The notes under the pieces: generated by a model | The model's input: only the letters and a program-made list of their open reading frames with translations | Told to the model about the DNA's origin: nothing | Database searches by the model: none | In this document: positions 1 to 6,853 of the stretch, piece by piece | How positions within the stretch are numbered: the first letter of the stretch is position 1 | Layout: each line of letters begins with the position of its first letter | Position numbers and translations under genes: made by a program | Source: JAKJEP01 sp964580995 | GTDB lineage: Bacteria > Planctomycetota > Phycisphaerae > Sedimentisphaerales > SM23-30 | Direction of reading: 5' to 3' | Assembly (NCBI GenBank): GCA_964580995.1 | Contig: CAZOMV010000143.1 | Location: 1 to 10,075, forward strand | DNA: 10,075 nt

Positions 1-86
1 GCCAACGGCGGGCTGCTCTTAACCTGAAACGTTGCGCTTCAAATTAAAATGCGCCACTCAAAAACAGCAATACCAAGGTTCCTGAA

Positions 87-115
87 TCGACAGGAAAAGA
101 TTGCCGTATTATAAT
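87..115 (+). promoter_or_regulatory. Promoter P1 for the metalloprotease/methyltransferase pair
   Basis: A -35 box TCGACA (87-92, 5 of 6 to the sigma70 consensus) and a perfect -10 box TATAAT (110-115) are separated by 17 bases. The predicted transcript starts near 122 and has a leader of about 108 bases before the TTG start at 230. The assignment rests on the hexamers and spacing only. Confidence 0.6.
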
Positions 116-129
116 GTAGCCGGTACAAT
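101..129 (+). promoter_or_regulatory. Overlapping second promoter P2
   Basis: TTGCCG (101-106), a 17-base spacer and TACAAT (124-129) form a second sigma70-type promoter shifted 14 bases from P1. The same two hexamers with the same spacer length occur upstream of nrdJ, which supports this being a genuine promoter type in this organism. Confidence 0.5.
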
Positions 130-141
130 GTATGATAATTG

Positions 142-211
142 GGAAGTGAAGGTCAATATAACTTCCGAGAAAACCGAGGCTATGCAGGAATTCCACTAGG
201 ATCATGGAATT
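142..211 (+). promoter_or_regulatory. Two inverted repeats in the 5' leader
   Basis: GGAAGT (142-147) is the exact complement of ACTTCC (161-166) with a 13-base loop. AATTCCA (189-195) is the exact complement of TGGAATT (205-211) with a 9-base loop. Both lie between the promoters and the ribosome binding site, the second ending 9 bases before it. They could be mRNA hairpins or operator half-sites. No known riboswitch was recognised. Confidence 0.35.
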
Positions 212-220
212 TACATATTT

Positions 221-232
221 GAGGTTAATTTG
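221..232 (+). promoter_or_regulatory. Ribosome binding site and TTG start
   Basis: GAGGT (221-225) lies 4 bases before TTG (230-232). An in-frame TAG at 197-199 and the absence of ATG or GTG between it and 230 make TTG the only good start. The next in-frame ATG would be codon 124, inside the conserved-looking protein. Confidence 0.6.
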
Positions 233-1597
233 AGTAGAAGCTATCATACAACCAGAAAACACTTGAAAGAGTATGAACGTGCGAATTTTTCCAATCTCCA
301 AATAAAGACAAAAAAACTGGAACAACTCTATGAGGAATTAAGCAAAAAACGTTGTACCAAATATTTTACTCGCAAATCACGAAAAAATAATAATACCAGT
401 CTTTTACCTCTTACTCCCATTGCGGTTATACCTATCCAAATCGTTGACAGTCACAAGTATCTTCATTATCTCCTCTCACCGGAAAATATTCGAAATGTCT
501 TAAAACGGCTTCCTCCCCCCTTAACAGATGGGTTGGATTCGATTCATTTGGAACTGGGTAAAGAAATCCAGGAAGAACTAGACGAGGAAAATTTCGGTAT
601 GGAACCGGAACTGGATCCTTTCCTCGGGCGCAAAGGATATGAAATAATTCCTGGTATTTACATGTCACGATGCCGAGGAGTTTATGAACCTTGGACCAAT
701 CGAATCAGAATTTTTGGTTATGTGTATGATCAGATTCCTCATCAGCAGGTAATCGAATTGCATTTGCGTTTACAAATGCTTTCCGTTCTGGCCCACGAAT
801 TGGCTCATCATCAAGATTGTTTTCGAAGATTTAGACATGGGAAATGGTCTTATTCTCAAACAGAAAATAGAGAAAATTACGCCAATGCAAATCAGTATAC
901 TATTTTTAATCGATATATTATCCCCTATATTGAAGAAACATATCCACAACAGGTCGAAGAACTCAACCGATGGATAAAGTATTATGGCGGAATAACATTA
1001 CCTTTAAACATGCTTGTAAATGACGCTCGTGCAACGGTTAAAGGCCGTAAAATCAATCTATCTGTTTTTTTTGGCAATATTTTTGAGAACCTATTATCCA
1101 ATGTCCTCGAAGGATTGGATCCTGGTTACACTCGTATTGAACTGGCCTCTGACCTTCATTATCAACAGCACTATGATTTAGCATTGGGAATTCTTGAAAA
1201 TATCCTAAAAAACGATTCCAATAATCTTGATGCTATCACCTTGAAGGCAGATATATATGAACATATGGAATTATATGACGAAGCTGTTGTATTTGCCAAA
1301 AAGGCAATTTCCATAGAGAAAAATTTTAGCGATGCTTTACAGGTACTGGCATTGGTATATTCTGCGCAAAAACAATGGAATAAACTACTAAAAATCTCTA
1401 GCAAACTTATTGATGTTTCTAATCCCAAAGATATTTTTGATTATACAAGTGCATTGCATTTCCGTGCGCGAGCAAAATATCATCTGCAAGATTTCGAGGG
1501 ATTCCAGAAAGATATGGATGCCCTGAAGTCGTCAGGTAAAATAGGGAGGCGGATAATTAAGTTTATACAAAAAGAATTAAAGATAAAAGTGAAATAG
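230..1597 (+). CDS. HExxH metalloprotease-like protein with C-terminal TPR-like repeats
   Basis: This 455-residue protein is not one I can name. Residues 189-194 read HELAHH, a zinc-peptidase HExxH motif (H189, E190, H193) following a hydrophobic helix (LQMLSVLA). About 20 residues on, E215 in RENYANANQY is a plausible third, gluzincin-like ligand. The N-terminal 60 residues are rich in Lys and Arg. Residues about 305-425 form helical pairs typical of tetratricopeptide repeats (YDLALGILENIL, YDEAVVFAKKAISIE, DALQVLALVYSAQKQW). There is no signal peptide or membrane segment, so it is probably cytoplasmic. The gene is visibly AT-richer than its neighbours, by eye about 35-40% GC against 50-60%, which hints at a different history. 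It ends one base before the RNA methyltransferase start, so the two are probably cotranscribed. Proteolysis is inferred from the motif alone; the protein could also be a structural or degenerate member. Confidence 0.8.
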   Translation: MSRSYHTTRKHLKEYERANFSNLQIKTKKLEQLYEELSKKRCTKYFTRKSRKNNNTSLLPLTPIAVIPIQIVDSHKYLHYLLSPENIRNVLKRLPPPLTDGLDSIHLELGKEIQEELDEENFGMEPELDPFLGRKGYEIIPGIYMSRCRGVYEPWTNRIRIFGYVYDQIPHQQVIELHLRLQMLSVLAHELAHHQDCFRRFRHGKWSYSQTENRENYANANQYTIFNRYIIPYIEETYPQQVEELNRWIKYYGGITLPLNMLVNDARATVKGRKINLSVFFGNIFENLLSNVLEGLDPGYTRIELASDLHYQQHYDLALGILENILKNDSNNLDAITLKADIYEHMELYDEAVVFAKKAISIEKNFSDALQVLALVYSAQKQWNKLLKISSKLIDVSNPKDIFDYTSALHFRARAKYHLQDFEGFQKDMDALKSSGKIGRRIIKFIQKELKIKVK

Positions 1598-1598
1598 C

Positions 1599-2414
1599 AT
1601 GATCACCAGTTTAAAAAATCCATTGATTAAACAAATCGTCGGCTTGAAGGACAAACGGGACCGGGACCGGCTGGGGCTATTCACAATAGAAGGTGAAAAA
1701 GAACTCCTTCATGCGTTGACCAATGGAATTGCGATAGAAACTATTATCTACTGTGGGGAAATCCTGTCGGCCAATACCCGGCTGAATTGCCTTTCCGCGA
1801 TCCGGCAAGCCGCAGCCGCCTCTGCCGCTGCAATCACGGACTGGGTGGAAGTCTCCCCACCGGTATTCGCCAAAATGGCATATCGCGACGCGACAGGCGG
1901 TATTATCGCCATCGCCCAGATACCGGATGATTCATTGGAAAGTATCACCCTCTCCGATAGTCCGCTCCTCCTCGTGATAGAGGGAATTGAAAAGCCGGGC
2001 AATCTGGGAGCTTTACTGCGGACCGCCGACGCCGCCGGTGTCGACGCGGTCATCCTCTGCGACCCGGCCATAGACCTGTATAATCCCAATGTCGTTCGTG
2101 CCAGCCTGGGGGCAATCTTTACCGTCAAAACCGTCATCGACTCCTGCGAAAATGTCATTTATTGGCTGAAACGGCATCAGATGCAAATTGTAACTGCCAC
2201 CCCGGCTGCCAGTACATCCTATACCCACATGGATTACACCGGCCCCACCGCTATCGTGTTCGGCAGCGAAAAAGCGGGATTATCCCCCTGCTGGCGGCAA
2301 CAAAAGTTTACCTCGGTTACGATCCCCATGCGGGGTCAGATGGACTCACTCAACCTTTCCACCAGCGGGGCAATCCTTCTGTACGAAGCGGTTCGACAGA
2401 GAAAAAATACCTGA
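1599..2414 (+). CDS. SpoU/TrmH-family RNA 2'-O-ribose methyltransferase
   Basis: This 271-residue protein has the full layout of a SPOUT (SpoU-class) methyltransferase, which transfers a methyl group from S-adenosylmethionine to a ribose 2'-OH in rRNA or tRNA. Residues about 1-105 are the substrate-binding domain, opening with the usual ITSLKNPLIKQI and FTIEGEKELLHAL. The catalytic knot follows: motif 1 at 127-144 (IEGIEKPGNLGALLRTAD, with N135 and R141), the NPNVVRASLGAIF helix at 162-174, motif 2 at 219-227 (IVFGSEKAGL, E224) and motif 3 at 242-258 (IPMRGQMDSLNLSTSGA), which builds the SAM pocket. Length is normal. The likeliest substrate is 23S rRNA, but the exact nucleotide cannot be read from sequence. 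ATG lies one base after the upstream TAG with no clear Shine-Dalgarno, which suggests translational coupling. The gene runs head-on into rodA with 19 bases between stops. The only hairpin there (ATTGA/TCAAT, 2426-2438) is too weak to be a convincing terminator. Confidence 0.92.
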   Translation: MITSLKNPLIKQIVGLKDKRDRDRLGLFTIEGEKELLHALTNGIAIETIIYCGEILSANTRLNCLSAIRQAAAASAAAITDWVEVSPPVFAKMAYRDATGGIIAIAQIPDDSLESITLSDSPLLLVIEGIEKPGNLGALLRTADAAGVDAVILCDPAIDLYNPNVVRASLGAIFTVKTVIDSCENVIYWLKRHQMQIVTATPAASTSYTHMDYTGPTAIVFGSEKAGLSPCWRQQKFTSVTIPMRGQMDSLNLSTSGAILLYEAVRQRKNT

Positions 2415-2433
2415 CCCAAATCAAAATTGAATA

Positions 2434-3606
2434 TCAATAATCGTCCCGAAATTCAAACGGCCGGGGACCAATCTGATACGGACGATAACGGGCCACATTG
2501 ACCAGTATCCCCAAAGCAATAAAATTACACAGCAGGCTCGTCCCTCCATAGCTGACAAAGGGCAGATTCAGCCCCGTTACCGGCATCAGCCCCATGGTCA
2601 TGCCAATATTGATGAATACCTGGGTCGCGAATAAGGTGGAGATCCCCACCGCTAAAAGCCGGCCAAAAGGTTCTACCTGGCTGGCGGCAATTTCTATCCC
2701 CCCAATGATTAGTAAGGTATAAAGCAAAATCACCAACAGAGCCCCCACAAATCCCCAGGTATGAGCGATCCGGGCAAATATAAAATCATTGTGCTCTTCC
2801 GGCAGATAGGGAATTCGAGTTACCACCCCTTCTTCCGGATTTTTTTCTTCCGAATAGCCGGCCAGTTCGCCGGTACTGATATATATTTTCGAGCGGTGCA
2901 CTTGATAGCCCAAATCCTTTACCCATTCGGTATCGGCAGGGTCCTGTTTCACTAGGCCCATGATTCGATCCCGCTGATAATCACTTATCGAAAAAAAGAA
3001 AACGGGTGAAAACAGCAGGCCAATCCCGATGATTGTCAACAAATGCCCAATCCGGGCGCCGGCGACAAAAAGCATCGAAAACAAAAGCGGTAAAAACAAT
3101 AATACCGTCCCGAGGTTCGGTTCCCACAAAATCAGCAGCATCGGCAGCAGGGTCAAAACGAACGGACCGATCAGACCTGTCAGATTACGATAATTTTTCC
3201 GCATTCGCAGATACCAGGCCAGGGCAAAGATATAAGTCAGCTTGCTCAACTCGGAGGGCTGAATCTGGGCCGGTCCTAAATCAATCCAGCGATAGGCGCC
3301 ATTACGCAGGGGAATAAATGACATCGGATACAGATATCTACTAATCATGATAAGAATCAGCATCCCCAGCGTTATCCCGAATAAAGCGTAGCTGACCCGG
3401 CCCAGATGACTGTAAGGAACCAGATTGAGCAGGAGAAAAACGCTGACGCTGATCACCAGCCACCGTAGTTGCAGGGGAAACCATAGATGGCTCTTGCCTT
3501 CAATTCCCCGCAAGGACAGCAAACCGATACCTACCAGGCCAAAAACCGCCAGTAACATGATCAGCCGCAAACCACCCAGACGTCCCTGCCAAATTCGTGC
3601 TAACAC
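2434..3606 (-). CDS. rodA: RodA, SEDS-family peptidoglycan glycosyltransferase
   Basis: RodA polymerises lipid II into glycan strands in the cytoplasmic membrane, working with a class B penicillin-binding protein in the elongation complex. This 390-residue protein has about ten hydrophobic segments and the SEDS landmarks: GAYRWIDLGPAQIQPSEL (103-120), the large extracytoplasmic loop (about 205-270) ending LPEEHNDFIFA with D274 at the position of the catalytic Asp of E. coli RodA, and the signature NIGMTMGLMPVTGLNLPFVS (333-352) followed by YGGTSLL. The loop wording and overall length favour RodA over FtsW. The start is GTG (3604-3606), with AAAGG seven bases upstream on this strand. It follows the PP2C phosphatase by 18 bases and probably shares its transcript. 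No class B PBP or mreBCD genes are in view, so this rodA is separated from the usual cluster within this window. Confidence 0.93.
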   Translation of the reverse strand: MLARIWQGRLGGLRLIMLLAVFGLVGIGLLSLRGIEGKSHLWFPLQLRWLVISVSVFLLLNLVPYSHLGRVSYALFGITLGMLILIMISRYLYPMSFIPLRNGAYRWIDLGPAQIQPSELSKLTYIFALAWYLRMRKNYRNLTGLIGPFVLTLLPMLLILWEPNLGTVLLFLPLLFSMLFVAGARIGHLLTIIGIGLLFSPVFFFSISDYQRDRIMGLVKQDPADTEWVKDLGYQVHRSKIYISTGELAGYSEEKNPEEGVVTRIPYLPEEHNDFIFARIAHTWGFVGALLVILLYTLLIIGGIEIAASQVEPFGRLLAVGISTLFATQVFINIGMTMGLMPVTGLNLPFVSYGGTSLLCNFIALGILVNVARYRPYQIGPRPFEFRDDY

Positions 3607-3618
3607 TATTTAACCTTT
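3607..3618 (-). promoter_or_regulatory. Ribosome binding site of rodA
   Basis: On the minus strand AAAGG (3614-3618) precedes the GTG start by 7 bases. It lies wholly in the 18-base gap after the phosphatase stop, supporting GTG at 3606 as the start and independent initiation within an operon. Confidence 0.6.
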
Positions 3619-3624
3619 ATGATA

Positions 3625-4407
3625 TTATTTGGAAATCTGGCTATCGAAATCGATCACCACCAGGGTTTCGTCATCCTCCTGGACAACCGGTCCCCGAAAC
3701 AACTCTACTTCATCGAATATCCTTTGTGTAACCATTTCCGGAGAATCCTGTACTGATTCCATGATCGCCTGCCGCAATCGTTCTTCCCCGAAAGCCGCGA
3801 AATCACCATTATGAGCATCCACAATTCCGTCCGTAAAAAGGACCAGACGATCATACGGATTAAACTGATGGCAGGACTCCGGCAAAATACCCGCCTGGAC
3901 CCCCAGCAGCATCGTTGTGGGAGGCAAATGATGGTAAGTCCGGTTGGTCCGATTACAGATAATCGGGTAGGGATGGCCCGCGTTGACGTAAAGCAGGATC
4001 CCGCTGGGCAGATCCACAACCCCATAGATCAGGCTGCACGTAATCGGCGTATTCACATACCCCCCCAGTCGAACCAGCATATCATTGATACTTTCCACCA
4101 CCCGGCTGGGCCGGCGGTTGTCCTCCCGATCCGCACGTAATAATCCTATGATCAGGGTCATTAACAGGGCCGCCCCCATACTATGTCCCATCACATCCCC
4201 TATCGCAAAGGAAATCTGATCCTGTCCCAATTGGCGAAAATGGTAAAAATCACCCCCAATATCGGCAAACATCCGGTTTTTCAACGCCATCTTCCCACAT
4301 TCGCATTGGGGAACCTCACGGGTCAACAAGGCGTTCTGAACCGCCGCGGCCAGTTGCAATTCAGACTCATCCAGTGATCTCAGGAATTTATTCATTTTTA
4401 CTGACAT
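3625..4407 (-). CDS. PP2C-type serine phosphatase, SpoIIE/RsbU domain
   Basis: This 260-residue protein is almost entirely one SpoIIE-class PP2C phosphatase domain. Such enzymes remove phosphate from serine or threonine of partner proteins, classically anti-anti-sigma (STAS) proteins. Metal-binding motifs are intact: IGGDFYHF with D53, IGDVMGHSMGAALLM with D71, NAGHPYP (142-148), LLGV (167-170), LFTDGIVDA with D193, and EDDETLVVI with D245/D246. A short helix (ESELQLAAAVQNALL, 14-28) precedes the core, as in many RsbU-like proteins, but there is no PAS, GAF, HAMP, response-receiver or membrane sensor domain, so input must come from a partner. Two candidate starts, Met1 and Met5, both lack a clear Shine-Dalgarno; Met1 is kept as the longer choice. 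It sits just upstream of rodA and is probably cotranscribed, which suggests but does not show a link to cell-wall elongation. No anti-sigma kinase or STAS gene is nearby. Confidence 0.9.
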   Translation of the reverse strand: MSVKMNKFLRSLDESELQLAAAVQNALLTREVPQCECGKMALKNRMFADIGGDFYHFRQLGQDQISFAIGDVMGHSMGAALLMTLIIGLLRADREDNRRPSRVVESINDMLVRLGGYVNTPITCSLIYGVVDLPSGILLYVNAGHPYPIICNRTNRTYHHLPPTTMLLGVQAGILPESCHQFNPYDRLVLFTDGIVDAHNGDFAAFGEERLRQAIMESVQDSPEMVTQRIFDEVELFRGPVVQEDDETLVVIDFDSQISK

Positions 4408-4421
4408 TTACCAACTTTTAC
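4396..4421 (-). repeat. Three GTAAA boxes at exact 10-base spacing over the phosphatase start
   Basis: On the minus strand GTAAAA (4416-4421), GTAAAT (4406-4411) and GTAAAA (4396-4401) recur at exactly 10-base steps across the start codon. The stretch GTTGGTAAATGT (4404-4415) also occurs at 8121-8132, in the phased array downstream of mqnE. This may be a binding site for a helically arranged protein or a chance AT-rich similarity. Confidence 0.35.
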
Positions 4422-4548
4422 CAAAATATTTATCATTTATTAAAATTATTACCGTTTTTCGACAAATTGTCTAACATTATGTATGTGAATTTTTGGGTTT
4501 TATATAGGCAAAAGTTGATCCAAAATAGTTGATTTCGAGGGGAAAACC

Positions 4549-4593
4549 AAAAAAAAGAAAACACCGAGCACCCGAAGGCATCTCGATGTTTTC
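4549..4593 (-). terminator. Strong intrinsic terminator with a UUCG tetraloop
   Basis: Read on the minus strand, a 12-pair stem (GAAAACATCGAG, 4582-4593, with CTCGGTGTTTTC, 4557-4568, one G-U pair) is extended past a one-base bulge by four more pairs. It is closed by C(UUCG)G, the very stable tetraloop, and followed directly by eight U (4549-4556). It would stop minus-strand transcripts about 240 bases after the nrdJ stop and 140 bases before the phosphatase. It may end nrdJ, end a small RNA, or act as an attenuator for the phosphatase/rodA operon. Confidence 0.85.
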
Positions 4594-4608
4594 CGGAGGG
4601 GAGAAAAC
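4588..4608 (-). promoter_or_regulatory. Possible anti-terminator stem
   Basis: On the minus strand GTTTTC (4603-4608) is fully complementary to GAAAAC (4588-4593), with a 9-base loop. GAAAAC is also the outer 5' arm of the terminator stem, so the two structures exclude each other. The terminator is much the more stable, so this would need a stabilising factor. It may be chance in an A/T-rich context. Confidence 0.25.
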
Positions 4609-4832
4609 TCTCTGGTATTATCGTCATCCCGGCAACAAAAACTTTAGCACCGGGAAAAAACCTCAACTTGACCAATTCAAGCATCGCTCCAAACTTCATG
4701 CTAAATGTACCACATATTTATAAAAAAGCAAAACCTCTCTTTTGAGAAATTTTTAATTTTCTCCCCCGCGGCCGGTTTTCCACCATAAGCTTGCCTTACC
4801 CGCCCTGGTCCGCCCAATTGCCAGGGACACCA

Positions 4833-6719
4833 TCACTCCATGTCACCAGACTTCTCTTCACAAGCCATCGGTTGACAATGGCGACAACCATCCCGATATA
4901 CGGTAATCCCCTTGCATCCCAACTGGTATGCCAGCTGATACACCTGATTCACTTGCTCAGCCGTAGCCGTGGCAGGCATGTTTATGGTTTTGGAAATAGA
5001 CGCATCACAATATTGCTGAAACCGGGCCTGCATCCGTACATGCCATTCCGGACTGATGTCGTGAGCACATATGAAAATCCGTCTGATATCTTCCGGTATT
5101 TCATCTATTTCTTCCAGACTTCCCATTTTAGCTAAAAGCATGTATAATTCGTCTGTATAAATCCCCCTATCCTGTGCAACCGACCTAAAAAACGAATTGA
5201 TTTCCGGCAAATGGCTGCCACTCAATACCTGCCGGGTAAACGACAGCCAATACAACGGTTCGATTCCGCCGCTGCAATTGGCAATGATGCTAAGCGTCCC
5301 AGTGGGAGCTACGGTGGTAACGGCGGCATTTCGCTGGGGACGATGATACCGATTATCCCATATACTACCCTTCCAGTTGGGAAATACGCCCCGTTCATTT
5401 GCCAGTTCCTGGCTGGCTTGATGGGCCTGCTCCTGGATAAAATGCATGAACCGCCCCCCGATATCCAGCCCTGCCTCGCTATCATAGGGAACGGCCAACT
5501 TACATAACGCATCCGCAAAACCCATGACCCCCAGGCCGATTTTTCGATTGGCACGGCAGATTTTTTTTATGGGTTCGATCTGGTAATTATTTACATCAAT
5601 GACATTGTCCAGAAACCGGACGGCCTCGTGGATCGTGCCGGCCAGTCCTTGCCAATCGACTTGGCGCAGAAGCTCTGTCTCATCACCTAAGTCTGGAATA
5701 GTAAAGTCTTTGCCGGTTTTTTCCTGGACGAACCGGGCCAGGTTGATGCTGCCGAGATTACAGGCTTCATAAGGCAATAATGGCTGCTCGCCGCAGGGAT
5801 TGGTCGCCTCTATCCGGCCCAGGGCCGGGGTGGGATTGTCGCGGTTGATCCGGTCAATAAAGGCCACGCCCGGCTCTCCGGTACGCTGGGCATTTTCAAT
5901 AATCGCCTGCCAGAGTTGTCCTTTGGTCCAGAAGACATTTTTATCCCATGTCGGGCAATGATCGACTTCCACCAGATCGGCAAGCTCATAACTGCTTATT
6001 TCCAAGGATCTTAGGAGATAATAGTTCAGGCCGGTCCGCGGATTTTGCACCACCTGGGGGGAGGAGCCATCGGCCATCATTTCGTTCATCCAGTCATCCG
6101 GGATTTTTACGGAAATGTTATAATTAACAAAGGCTTGCAGGTTTTCCTTGGCATGGATGAATTTGAGGATGTCGGGGTGGGTGATGCTCATCATGGCCAT
6201 GTTGGCACCGCGGCGGAAAGCCCCCTGCTGAATGGATTCGGTGGTTTGGCTCAGGACTTTCCAGAAACTCATGGGGCCACTGGTTTTACCGCCGCTGGAG
6301 GCGATATAATCGCCGGTTGGGCGCAACTGATCGAAGGAAAAACCTGTACCGCCGCCGGCTTTTTGAATCAGGGCGGTGGACTTGACGGTGTCGAAAATGC
6401 CTTCGATGCTGTCGGGCAGGGGCAGGACAAAACAGGCACTTAACATCCCCATCGACCGGCCGGCGTTCATCAGTGTCGGGCTGTTGGGCAAAAACCGCAT
6501 GGAGGCCATGAGGTTATAAAATACATTATGCCAATGAGTTACGACATTATCGGCGGCACCGAAGTTCTTTTCGGCTGCGGCCACGACTGAGGCGACCCGG
6601 TCAAAAAGCTGCTCCGGGTTTTCTACCACAGCCCCGTGGTGGTCTTTTCGCAGATAGCGATGGTTCAATACCAGCCGGGCGTTTTTGGTTAATTCTATTT
6701 TGCTGATTTTTGTTTCCAT
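4833..6719 (-). CDS. nrdJ: Class II (adenosylcobalamin-dependent) ribonucleotide reductase
   Basis: NrdJ reduces ribonucleotides to deoxyribonucleotides, using adenosylcobalamin to make the active-site thiyl radical, so it works with or without oxygen. The 628 residues carry the landmarks: SACFVLP with redox Cys96; a glycine-rich stretch KAGGGTGFSFDQLRP; NPCGEQPLLPYEACNLGSIN with N307, radical Cys309, E311 and redox partner Cys320; and APTGTLSIIANCSGGIEP (471-488). The C-terminus has GCKGITVYRDG and then CRHC (612-615) plus Cys620, a plausible shuttle-dithiol site re-reduced by thioredoxin. The protein is shorter than many NrdJ enzymes and begins directly with the KNARLVLNHRYL segment, with no N-terminal ATP-cone, so activity regulation by dATP is probably absent. 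An in-frame stop at 6735-6737 and no other start codon before 6719 fix the ATG. No Shine-Dalgarno is present and the -10 box is 9 bases upstream, so the mRNA is probably leaderless. No cobalamin riboswitch was seen upstream. Confidence 0.95.
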   Translation of the reverse strand: METKISKIELTKNARLVLNHRYLRKDHHGAVVENPEQLFDRVASVVAAAEKNFGAADNVVTHWHNVFYNLMASMRFLPNSPTLMNAGRSMGMLSACFVLPLPDSIEGIFDTVKSTALIQKAGGGTGFSFDQLRPTGDYIASSGGKTSGPMSFWKVLSQTTESIQQGAFRRGANMAMMSITHPDILKFIHAKENLQAFVNYNISVKIPDDWMNEMMADGSSPQVVQNPRTGLNYYLLRSLEISSYELADLVEVDHCPTWDKNVFWTKGQLWQAIIENAQRTGEPGVAFIDRINRDNPTPALGRIEATNPCGEQPLLPYEACNLGSINLARFVQEKTGKDFTIPDLGDETELLRQVDWQGLAGTIHEAVRFLDNVIDVNNYQIEPIKKICRANRKIGLGVMGFADALCKLAVPYDSEAGLDIGGRFMHFIQEQAHQASQELANERGVFPNWKGSIWDNRYHRPQRNAAVTTVAPTGTLSIIANCSGGIEPLYWLSFTRQVLSGSHLPEINSFFRSVAQDRGIYTDELYMLLAKMGSLEEIDEIPEDIRRIFICAHDISPEWHVRMQARFQQYCDASISKTINMPATATAEQVNQVYQLAYQLGCKGITVYRDGCRHCQPMACEEKSGDME

Positions 6720-6728
6720 ATACCATAT

Positions 6729-6757
6729 ATTGTATCACGATAAGATAAAAACGGCAA
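6729..6757 (-). promoter_or_regulatory. nrdJ promoter predicting a leaderless mRNA
   Basis: On the minus strand TTGCCG (6752-6757), a 17-base spacer and TACAAT (6729-6734) form a good sigma70-type promoter. The -10 box ends 9 bases before the nrdJ ATG, so transcription should begin within about 0-4 bases of it. The hexamers and spacing equal those of promoter P2 at 101-129. Confidence 0.6.
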
Positions 6758-6817
6758 ATCTGGGACGAATCATTTATCGCACAACTCCTGCAATTTACCA
6801 GACTTATAAGGTTGCTA

Positions 6818-6845
6818 TTGTATCTGGACCGTAAGCGGCTATAAT
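6818..6845 (+). promoter_or_regulatory. mqnE promoter predicting a leaderless mRNA
   Basis: A perfect TATAAT (6840-6845) ends 8 bases before the mqnE ATG. A poor -35 (TTGTAT, 6818-6823) sits 16 bases upstream. A start point 6-8 bases after the -10 box falls on or next to the ATG. No Shine-Dalgarno lies in the interval. The -35 assignment is uncertain. Confidence 0.5.
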
Positions 6846-6853
6846 ATAAATCG

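Larger units (their letters stand above)
4408..4832. other. Non-coding gap between nrdJ and the phosphatase
   Basis: No convincing gene lies in these 425 bases. An 88-codon minus-strand frame crosses a strong terminator and resembles nothing, so it is discounted. In minus-strand order the gap holds a hairpin CCCTGG/CCAGGG (4821-4826 with 4803-4808, 12-base loop) just after the nrdJ stop; an AT-rich stretch with small hairpins (for example TCTC-AAAA-GAGA) and a T-run (4722-4727) that may be a weak first terminator; a hairpin CTTGA/TCAAG (4667-4681); and the strong terminator at 4549-4593. The rest should contain the phosphatase/rodA promoter. The best candidate, TTGTCG (4460-4465), 17 bases, TAATAA (4437-4442), is weak. 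Confidence 0.6.

Noticed and set aside
28..114. Stop-to-stop plus frame of 28 codons (NVALQIKMRH...)
   Set aside because: TGA lies immediately upstream and there is no ribosome site. It could be a relic or repeat, but nothing in the sequence proves it.
44..325. 93-codon minus-strand frame over the window start
   Set aside because: It overlaps two plus-strand promoters and the start of the protease-like gene and has no recognisable domain.
230..2414. Idea that the protease-like gene and methyltransferase form a defence or toxin system
   Set aside because: The methyltransferase is an ordinary SpoU-type RNA enzyme, and no toxin, nuclease, sensor or mobile-element gene accompanies the pair.
4628..4654. 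CCCGG/CCGGG hairpin next to a run of six A
   Set aside because: On the minus strand the T-run precedes the hairpin rather than following it, and on the plus strand A follows, so it is not a terminator on either strand.
4433..4699. 88-codon minus-strand frame in the gap before the phosphatase
   Set aside because: It reads straight through the strong terminator at 4549-4593 and resembles no protein. Its start lacks a ribosome site.
6272..6285. GCCACTG match to part of a cobalamin riboswitch B12 box
   Set aside because: It lies inside the nrdJ coding region with no surrounding riboswitch elements.
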